Below, piece after piece: positions 1 to 7,309 of a stretch of DNA of 7,309 nt; position 1 is the first letter of the stretch; each line of letters opens with the position of its first letter. This DNA comes from Pseudomonadota bacterium. GTDB taxonomy: Bacteria; Myxococcota_A; Polyangia; Polyangiales; Polyangiaceae. The stretch spans positions 1-7,309 of the forward strand of contig JAEYOT010000090.1 in assembly GCA_023411445.1 (NCBI GenBank), written 5' to 3'. The notes beneath the pieces were generated by a model. The model ran no database searches. It saw only the letters and a program-made list of their open reading frames with translations, and was not told where the DNA came from. The position numbers and the translations under genes were made by a program.

Positions 1-107
1 CGCTGGTCACCGACCGCGTGATCAACGAGTTGATGGGGCGCGACGCGTCCGCGCGGTTCCGCTTCATCATGGACCGCGCCGACGAGGCGGCGGACCTGGA
101 CGTCTGA
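1..107 (+). CDS. Type II DNA topoisomerase B subunit (GyrB/ParE family), C-terminal end only
   Basis: Reading from base 3, the frame gives 34 residues ending in TGA at 105-107. They contain INELMGRD, then RFRFIMDRAD and a final DLDV. This matches the last part of GyrB/ParE proteins, where LMG, a short linker, an arginine-containing FI segment and a terminal N/D-L-D-hydrophobic ending are conserved (compare LMGDEVEPRREFIEENA...NLDI of typical GyrB). The protein would be the ATPase/TOPRIM partner of a gyrase or topoisomerase IV A subunit. A gyrase A gene lies about 3.2 kb downstream on the same strand, which makes GyrB possible. The fragment is short, and its AS-ARFRF stretch departs from the usual VEPRREF, so ParE cannot be excluded and no symbol is given. 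The 5' part lies outside the window. Confidence 0.8.
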   Translation, partial: LVTDRVINELMGRDASARFRFIMDRADEAADLDV

Positions 108-121
108 TCCGGTGCGTCGAG

Positions 122-137
122 CAGGCCAGCGGGCCTG
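122..137 (+). terminator. Small GC hairpin after the topoisomerase gene, weak terminator candidate
   Basis: A perfect 6-bp inverted repeat, CAGGCC/GGCCTG, with a 4-nt loop (128-131) begins 15 nt after the upstream stop codon. It would form a compact RNA hairpin, but no T-run follows it (the next bases are AGCGGACG), so it is not a canonical intrinsic terminator. It may act as a 3'-end stabiliser or pause, or be chance in GC-rich DNA. Confidence 0.3.
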
Positions 138-250
138 AGCGGACGACGCCGCGAGGCTGCCCAGCGGCACCACGGCCGCCGCGTGAGCCAGCGACCAACC
201 CGCGAAATTCCCACGATTTTTGCCGTTTTTCCCCCATCCGCGCCCCCAGC

Positions 251-279
251 TTGAGGGCTGCCCTCGTCTGGGCTAACGC
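251..279 (+). promoter_or_regulatory. Possible sigma70-type promoter for the bamA unit
   Basis: TTGAGG at 251-256 matches the -35 consensus at five of six positions. TAACGC at 274-279, 17 nt away, is a poor -10 element. Two phased T5 tracts (217-221, 226-230) lie upstream, where they could bend DNA or act as an UP-like element. Transcription would start near 286, giving a leader of about 70 nt before the bamA GTG. The -10 match is weak, so this is a candidate only. Read-through from the upstream gene is the alternative. Confidence 0.3.
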
Positions 280-306
280 GGGGCGCTGTTTTCGCCCCGG
301 CGGGGC
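279..306. repeat. GC-rich inverted repeat with two alternative pairings in the bamA leader
   Basis: CGGGGCG (279-285) is the exact reverse complement of CGCCCCG (293-299), with a 7-nt CTGTTTT spacer. The same CCCC segment (GCCCC, 294-298) can instead pair with GGGGC (302-306) across a 3-nt loop, so the two hairpins exclude each other. In double-stranded form the 7-7-7 repeat resembles an operator and would straddle the predicted transcription start. In RNA it could switch between two hairpins only if transcription begins upstream of 279. In GC-rich DNA such repeats also arise by chance. Confidence 0.35.
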
Positions 307-356
307 AGAGTCTCCCTCCCTCGCCGCTCATTTCCCTTCGAGAAACTTCGATCTCC

Positions 357-2843
357 GTGCGCCAGCTCCTCGTCGTCTTCGCCGCCTTGGTGGCTCTGCT
401 TTCCCCTGCGGTGGCCGCCGCGCAACCGGCACCGGAAGATCCGAACGGAGCCGCTCCGCCGATCGCGCCCCTGCCCCAGAGTGAGGCGGAGCTGGCGCGC
501 GGCATGCCCATCCTTCGCATCGTGGTGGCCGGCAACCGCCGCATCACGTCGGAGGACGTGGTGACTTACCTGCGCGAGCGCACCGGGCAAGAGTTCTCGC
601 CCGAGGTGCTGACGCAGGACGTGCGGGAGCTGTACGCCTCCGGCTTCTTCGACGACATCGAGGTGGACCTCGAGCGCTTGGCCGAAGGTGTGGTGCTGCG
701 CTTCGTGGTGCGCGAGCGCCCCAGCGTGAGCGCCATCACGTTCGAGGGCAACAGCGAGATCGAGAAGGACGACCTCACCGAGGGCATCGAGCTCAAGACC
801 AACACCATCCTTAGCCCGCCCGCGATCCGTCGCAGCATCCAGAAGATCCGCGACCTGTACGCAGAGAAGGGCTACTTCCTGGCCGAGGCGGAGAGCGAGC
901 TCATCCCGCTCAAGAACAACGAGGTCGAGGTCAAGTTCAAGATCCGCGAGCACGGACAGGTCAGCGTCAAGCGCGTCACCTTCATCGGCAACGACAGCAT
1001 CCCTGCCGAGGAGCTGCGCGCGCTGATGTTCATCGGCAACCCAGGCTTCTTCGGCTTCGGCTCGGGCGGCCCTTTCCGCCAGGACGCGTTCGAGCGGGAC
1101 ATCGCCGTGATCAGCGCGCTCTACTACGACCGCGGCTACCTGGCGGTGACGATCAACACCCCGCGCGTGATGCTCACGCCCGATCGCACGGGCATCGAGC
1201 TGACCATCACGATCGATGAAGGCCCGCGCTACAAGATCCGCCAGCTGCGCGTGTACGAGCGCGGCGAGGGCGGCAAGGAAGTGGAGCCGATCGGCGGACG
1301 CCGCAACCTACGCATGATGGTGCGCGCCAAGTCCGGCGACTACTTCAACCGCGCGGCCTTGTTGGAGGACCTGCAAGCGCTGCGCACGCTCTACCGCGAC
1401 CACGGCTACGCCAACGTCGACGCCAACCCGCAGACGCAGCTGGATCCGGCCACCAACGAGGTAGACGTGATCGTGCCGGTGGAGCGCGGTCCGCTCGTGC
1501 GCTTCGAGCGCATCGAGATGCGCGGCAACGGCAAGACCCGCGACAAGGTGATCCGGCGCGAGCTGGAGATCGCCGAGGGCGAGCTGTTCAGCGAGACGAA
1601 CCTGGAGCGCAGCAAGCGCCGCGTGAACGCCCTCGGCTACTTCGAGCGGGTCGACGTCTCGATGGAGCAAGGCTCCGCGCCGGACAAGATGAACGTCTAC
1701 GTCGAGGTCGCGGAGCGCCCAACTGGGACCTTCCAGGTCGGCGCCGGCTTCTCCAGCGTGGAGAATTTCATCGCGACCGCGCAGATCCAGCAGGCAAACC
1801 TGTTTGGTAACGGGCAGAGCTTGTCGCTCCAAGGCCAGTTTTCAAGCCTGCGGCAGCTGGTCAACATCCACTTCTTCGAGCCGTACTTTCTCGACAGCCG
1901 CTTCAACGCCAGCATCGATTTGTACGATCAGCAGCGCTATTACAGCGACTTCTCACAGGCCAGCATCGGCGGCGGCATCACCTTCGGCTACCCGCTGATC
2001 GAGCCGGAGCTCACGGCGTCGCTGTCGTACACCGGTGAGCAAGACGACGTCTCCACGGACTCGCAGCCTCCGCTGCTCGGCACCTCCAACAGCGTGAGCG
2101 TGTTCCAGCGCCTGCCGCTGGCGAACCTGTTCAACGACGGCTTCACCTCCAGCCTGCGCCCGGGCCTCACCTTCGACACGCGCGACAACCGCCTGTTCCC
2201 CACCTCCGGCGTGTACTTGTCGGCCTCGACGGAGTTCGCCGGCGCTTACCTGGGGTCGGAGAACGAGTTCATCCGGCACAAGTTCACCGGCCGCTTCTAC
2301 TACCCGCTGCCGTTCGGCTTCGTCGCCAAGCTGAACACCGAGTTCGGTCACGTGACGAGCCCGTCCAAGGAAGGCGTGCCGATCTTCGCTCGCTTCTTCC
2401 TGGGCGGCATCTACGACTTGCGCGGCTTCAAGTTCCGAGACGTCGGTCCGCGCCTGCCGCTCACGGCGTCGACGGATCCGAACAGCTCGCCGATCACGAA
2501 CGGCGCCAATATCGGCGGCAATTTGCAGTACTTTCAGAACCTGGAGCTGGAGTTCACGATCGTCGAATCGGTCGGTCTGAAGGGCGTGATCTTCACGGAC
2601 GCCGGTAACGCTTGGAACTTGGAGCAGAATTACTGCGAAGCGGGCGACGGCATCCCGTACAAGGAGGTCAGTCCCTGTTTCGACGGCTTGTCCAGCCTGG
2701 CGCGGATGCGCACCTCTTACGGCTTCGGCTTCCGTTGGTTCTCGCCGCTGGGCCCGCTACGCTTCGAGTGGGGTTACCCCTTCAAGCCGCTCCCGTACGA
2801 GGAGTCGTATCAATTCGAATTCACCATCGGCAACTTCTTCTGA
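357..2843 (+). CDS. bamA: BamA, outer-membrane protein assembly factor (Omp85 family)
   Basis: BamA is the central barrel of the complex that folds and inserts beta-barrel proteins into the outer membrane. The 828-aa product is close to the E. coli length (about 810). Residues 1-22 form a Sec signal peptide (MRQLLVV, hydrophobic core, AVAAA before Q23). Five POTRA domains follow at about 52-122, 123-200, 201-290, 291-379 and 380-454, each with the beta-turn GN/N and the final hydrophobic strand. POTRA3 carries a Gly/Phe-rich loop at 226-241. The barrel covers 455-828. It includes the loop-6 LRGF motif (688-691, the (V/I)RGF element lining the barrel), the FTDAGNAW strand (746-753), the FSPLGPLRFEWG segment (795-806), and an ending with terminal Phe828 as a beta-signal. 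Two cysteines (760 and 774) sit in the loop after DAGNAW and may form a disulfide. The start is GTG at 357, chosen because it gives a complete signal peptide; the ribosome site is poor. The stop overlaps the next gene by one base. Skp and LpxD genes, often next to bamA, are absent downstream. Confidence 0.96.
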   Translation: MRQLLVVFAALVALLSPAVAAAQPAPEDPNGAAPPIAPLPQSEAELARGMPILRIVVAGNRRITSEDVVTYLRERTGQEFSPEVLTQDVRELYASGFFDDIEVDLERLAEGVVLRFVVRERPSVSAITFEGNSEIEKDDLTEGIELKTNTILSPPAIRRSIQKIRDLYAEKGYFLAEAESELIPLKNNEVEVKFKIREHGQVSVKRVTFIGNDSIPAEELRALMFIGNPGFFGFGSGGPFRQDAFERDIAVISALYYDRGYLAVTINTPRVMLTPDRTGIELTITIDEGPRYKIRQLRVYERGEGGKEVEPIGGRRNLRMMVRAKSGDYFNRAALLEDLQALRTLYRDHGYANVDANPQTQLDPATNEVDVIVPVERGPLVRFERIEMRGNGKTRDKVIRRELEIAEGELFSETNLERSKRRVNALGYFERVDVSMEQGSAPDKMNVYVEVAERPTGTFQVGAGFSSVENFIATAQIQQANLFGNGQSLSLQGQFSSLRQLVNIHFFEPYFLDSRFNASIDLYDQQRYYSDFSQASIGGGITFGYPLIEPELTASLSYTGEQDDVSTDSQPPLLGTSNSVSVFQRLPLANLFNDGFTSSLRPGLTFDTRDNRLFPTSGVYLSASTEFAGAYLGSENEFIRHKFTGRFYYPLPFGFVAKLNTEFGHVTSPSKEGVPIFARFFLGGIYDLRGFKFRDVGPRLPLTASTDPNSSPITNGANIGGNLQYFQNLELEFTIVESVGLKGVIFTDAGNAWNLEQNYCEAGDGIPYKEVSPCFDGLSSLARMRTSYGFGFRWFSPLGPLRFEWGYPFKPLPYEESYQFEFTIGNFF

Positions 2844-3295
2844 TGCCCGAGCGCGATCCGAACGACTCACCCTCCCCTGTCCCGCACACGCCGCGCGTGA
2901 GCGGCGAGGAGCCGGCGCGTTTGCTGCTGGTGGACAGCGCGCCTCTGGCGAGCGCAGCCGGCGCTCCTGCGGCGGAGAGCGGCGCTACGCAGGCGGCTGA
3001 CGCTTCCCAGCCGGAGAGCAGCACGCGCGCCGCGTCGCCGCCGGACACGGACCCCACCAGCGAGCCGCACGACACCTTGCTCTCGGCCGGTAAGCCCGCC
3101 GATCGCCTCGAGCTCCTGCTGGAGGATCGCCTGTCCGCGGTGGACGAGCGCCTGCGCGAGCTCGACCAGCGGCTGGCCATCCTCGAGCAGCGAAAGTCGA
3201 TCCAGTCCCCACAGCCGCGGCCCCGGCCCTGGCTGTGGATCGTGTTCTTGATCGCGCTCGTAGTCGTTTTCCAACTGCTGCGCGCGATGCGCTAG
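2843..3295 (+). CDS. Uncharacterised small protein: disordered N-terminus, coiled coil, C-terminal membrane anchor
   Basis: I do not recognise a family for this 150-aa protein. Residues 1-80 are rich in Pro, Ala, Ser, Glu and Asp and look disordered. Residues 86-117 (DRLELLLEDRLSAVDERL onwards) form a charged amphipathic helix with regular leucines, probably a coiled coil. A short Pro/Arg linker (123-129, PQPRPRP) leads to one strongly hydrophobic segment at 130-146 (WLWIVFLIALVVVF) and a basic tail, LLRAMR. There is no N-terminal signal, so it should be tail-anchored in the inner membrane with the N-terminal part in the cytoplasm. The ATG forms TGATG with the bamA stop. No clear ribosome site precedes it, which points to translational coupling to bamA. 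A longer in-frame reading from 2612 lies wholly inside bamA and was discarded. GyrA starts 18 nt after the stop. The coiled coil suggests self-association or a partner protein, but the function is unknown. Confidence 0.8.
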   Translation: MPERDPNDSPSPVPHTPRVSGEEPARLLLVDSAPLASAAGAPAAESGATQAADASQPESSTRAASPPDTDPTSEPHDTLLSAGKPADRLELLLEDRLSAVDERLRELDQRLAILEQRKSIQSPQPRPRPWLWIVFLIALVVVFQLLRAMR

Positions 3296-3301
3296 CCGCA
3301 C

Positions 3302-3305
3302 AGGA
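3302..3305 (+). promoter_or_regulatory. Ribosome binding site of gyrA (AGGA)
   Basis: AGGA ends 8 nt before the ATG at 3314, a normal Shine-Dalgarno position. It is the clearest ribosome site in the window and supports the chosen gyrA start. It also indicates that GyrA can be initiated independently of the preceding small gene. Confidence 0.6.
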
Positions 3306-3313
3306 CCGAGTGT

Positions 3314-5975
<2,662 letters not shown>

Positions 5976-5995
<20 letters not shown>

Positions 5996-6788
5996 GCGCA
6001 TCGTCAGCGCGCGCGCGGCCGCGCCGAAGCCTAAAGCGCTGGCGCGAGCCTCCAAGGCTGCGCCAGCGAAGAAGGCAGCGAGCCCCACCGCGACCAAGCC
6101 GGCGAAGCGACCCAAGCTGGCGGGCGCCGCGGAAGCTCGCGCGCTCTACGACGTGATCCGCGCGCGCCACCCCGACGCGCACTGCGAGCTCGAGCATAGT
6201 AGCCCGTTTCAGTTGATCGTCGCGACGGTGCTGTCCGCGCAGAGCACGGACGTGATGGTGAACAAGGTAACGCCCGACCTGTTCCGGCGCTGGCCTGGGC
6301 CGGCGCAGTTGGCCCAGGCAGCGCCCGCGGACGTGGAGCAGGCGCTGGCCAAGCTGGGCATGTTCCGGCAGAAGGCCAAGAACATCATCGGCCTGTCCAA
6401 GCTGCTCGTGGAGCGGCACGGCGGCGAGGTGCCGCGCACCCTGGCGGAGCTGGTCGAGCTCCCGGGCGTGGGGCGCAAGACCGCCAACGTGGTGCTGGGC
6501 GTCGCCTTCGGTCAGCCCGAGGGCGTGGTGGTGGACACACACGTGCAGCGCATCAGCCAGCGCCTCGGCCTCACCCGCCATGACGAGCCCGTCGAGATCG
6601 AGCAAGACTTGATGAAGCTGTTCGACCGCTCGCTGTGGGACCCGCTGTCGCACACCTTGATCTTCCACGGACGGCGCATCTGTACGGCGCGCAAGCCCGC
6701 CTGCGCCGCGTGCCCCGCGCAGGAGCTGTGCCCCAGCGCCTTTCACGCCGAGCAGGTCGGACGCAAGCCGCCGCGGCTCCGCACGTAG
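5976..6788 (+). CDS. nth: Endonuclease III, DNA glycosylase/AP lyase
   Basis: Nth removes oxidised pyrimidines from DNA and cleaves the resulting abasic site by beta-elimination in base-excision repair. Conserved parts are [19 protein letters not shown] (74-92), with the helix-inserting Gln89, and the helix-hairpin-helix [13 protein letters not shown] (162-174), with catalytic Lys168. Catalytic Asp187 lies in VVDTHV. An iron-sulfur loop has Cys236, Cys243, Cys246 and Cys252, with the family spacing C-X6-C-X2-C-X5-C. All key residues are present, so the enzyme should be active. It is 270 aa against about 211 in E. coli. The extra length is mainly residues 1-48, a Lys/Ala/Pro-rich basic tail (AKKA, KPKA, KPAKRPK) that could bind DNA non-specifically. 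The ATG lies inside the end of gyrA in another frame (20-nt overlap), and no strong ribosome site is visible, so translation may depend on gyrA. No better start exists in frame before the conserved fold. The C-terminus is slightly extended and basic (RKPPRLRT). Confidence 0.96.
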
Positions 6789-6793
6789 AGCCC

Positions 6794-6824
6794 TTGACGT
6801 TAGATCCCCACGCTGCACTAGGCT
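6794..6824 (+). promoter_or_regulatory. Probable promoter of the 6835 gene, with a very short leader
   Basis: TTGACG at 6794-6799 matches the -35 consensus at five of six positions. The best -10-like element is TAGGCT at 6819-6824 (19-nt spacing); CACTAG at 6816-6821 is an alternative with 16-nt spacing. A start site about 7 nt after the -10 would leave only a few bases before the ATG at 6835, so the mRNA may be nearly leaderless. The position in a 46-bp gap right after nth makes a real promoter plausible, although the spacing is long. Confidence 0.45.
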
Positions 6825-6834
6825 CCTGACACCG

Positions 6835-7309
6835 ATGAAGCGCTTCGCCCTCTCGAGCCTGCTGTGCGCGAGCGCCGTGTCCTTCAGCGGAGTCGCGGCG
6901 GCGTCTGAGCGCGCGTTCGCCTTCACGCAGGAGTCGCACGTGCACGGGCCCGGGGAGAGCGTGGTGGAGCCGTGGTCCACGCTCAGCGTGGGCCGCGAGC
7001 GCTACTACAGCCGCTTGGATGGTCGGCTCAAGCTGGAGCACGGCCTTCTGCCGCGGCTGCAGCTGGCGCTGTTTTGGAACTTCCAAACCGTCACCGAGGA
7101 CGTGGTAGCGGACGACCTCACCGGCGAGATCGCGCGCGTCACGGACTCGAGCCTCGCCAGCGCTTCGCTCGAGCTCAAGTACCAGTTCACGGATCCGGAG
7201 CTGGACGCGCTGGGCTCCGCCATCCACGTCGAGACCACCTTCGGCCCCAGCGAGAGCGAGCTGGAGGCGGATCTGATCGTGGATCGACGGAGTGGTAGCT
7301 GGACCGCGG
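6835..7309 (+). CDS. Secreted, probable outer-membrane barrel-like protein of unknown function (5' part)
   Basis: From ATG 6835 the frame stays open to the window edge, giving 158 residues, and it is cut there. Residues 1-23 form a typical Sec signal peptide: MKR, a hydrophobic stretch, then GVAAA before Ser24; a second possible site is AFA at 27-29. Cys11 is not in a lipobox, because Leu precedes it. The mature part shows alternating-hydrophobicity strands: WSTLSVGRERYYSRLDGRL (47-65, with aromatic residues), a turn, KLEHGLLPRLQLALFWNFQ (66-84), then SLELKYQFTD (111-120) and SAIHVETTFGPSE (128-140). This pattern of paired strands with a G-L-x-x-R-L-Q turn recalls outer-membrane barrel families of unknown function in Gram-negative bacteria, perhaps of the DUF6662 type, but I cannot confirm a family. 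It has its own promoter candidate and is probably not part of the gyrA-nth unit. Confidence 0.75.
   Translation, partial: MKRFALSSLLCASAVSFSGVAAASERAFAFTQESHVHGPGESVVEPWSTLSVGRERYYSRLDGRLKLEHGLLPRLQLALFWNFQTVTEDVVADDLTGEIARVTDSSLASASLELKYQFTDPELDALGSAIHVETTFGPSESELEADLIVDRRSGSWTA

Larger units (their letters stand above)
108..356. other. Intergenic region between topoisomerase B gene and bamA
   Basis: No convincing coding sequence lies in these 249 bases. The short frame starting at 251 has no family resemblance and runs out of frame into bamA. The region holds a small hairpin at 122-137, a second weaker inverted repeat GCGGC/GCCGC (164-168 with 175-179), two T5 tracts (217-221 and 226-230) about one helical turn apart, a possible promoter from 251, and a GC-rich inverted repeat at 279-306. 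The T-rich part is compositionally unlike the flanking genes, which is typical of a regulatory region. Confidence 0.6.

Noticed and set aside
251..484. 77-codon plus-strand frame upstream of bamA
   Set aside because: It overlaps the bamA signal peptide in another frame, is rich in Arg/Pro/Ala, and its ATG-equivalent coincides with a -35-like element; nothing supports translation.
273..953. 226-codon minus-strand frame covering the bamA start
   Set aside because: Antisense to the bamA signal peptide and POTRA1-2, with no family features.
2612..2842. N-terminal extension of the small membrane protein gene
   Set aside because: The in-frame extension lies entirely within conserved bamA barrel codons. 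The ATG at 2843 in TGATG is the natural start.

Overview
The window is a GC-rich, gene-dense stretch of a Gram-negative chromosome in which all genes run on the + strand. GC at third codon positions is very high. There is an outer-membrane assembly protein, a second probable outer-membrane barrel with a Sec signal peptide, and a gyrase A with a proteobacteria-like acidic tail. Together with the codon use and the TTGAC/TAGGCT-type promoter, these fit a deltaproteobacterium in the broad sense, most plausibly Myxococcota (Polyangia-like). That taxonomic placement is inference, because no rRNA or similar marker is present.

Layout: (1) 1-107 is the C-terminal end of a type II topoisomerase B subunit (GyrB/ParE family). 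(2) 108-356 is a 249-bp non-coding gap holding a small hairpin just after the topoisomerase stop, two phased T-tracts, a possible promoter, and a GC-rich inverted repeat with overlapping alternative pairings. (3) 357-2843 is bamA: signal peptide, five POTRA domains and a 16-strand-type barrel. (4) 2843-3295 is a 150-aa protein of unknown function with a disordered N-terminus, a short coiled coil and a single C-terminal membrane segment. Its ATG overlaps the bamA stop. (5) 3314-5995 is gyrA, with a complete breakage-reunion core, a GyrA box, six CTD blades and an acidic tail. (6) 5976-6788 is nth (endonuclease III), which starts inside the gyrA tail codons and carries an added basic N-terminal tail. 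(7) 6789-6834 is a short promoter-bearing gap. (8) 6835 to the window end is the start of a secreted or outer-membrane barrel-like protein of unknown function, cut by the window.

The four genes bamA, the small membrane protein, gyrA and nth are joined by a 1-nt overlap, an 18-nt gap and a 20-nt overlap, so they probably form one transcription unit. It couples envelope assembly (BamA) with DNA topology (GyrA) and base-excision repair (Nth). I see no functional link between these beyond all being housekeeping, except that the uncharacterised membrane protein sits between them. The 6835 gene looks separately transcribed.

I see no mobile element, CRISPR array, tRNA or rRNA, and nothing that amounts to a new defence or biosynthetic system. 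The points worth a second look are the tail-anchored protein, the alanine at the quinolone-contact position of GyrA, the gyrA/nth overlap with oppositely charged tails, an AT-rich codon island in gyrA, and the bamA leader.
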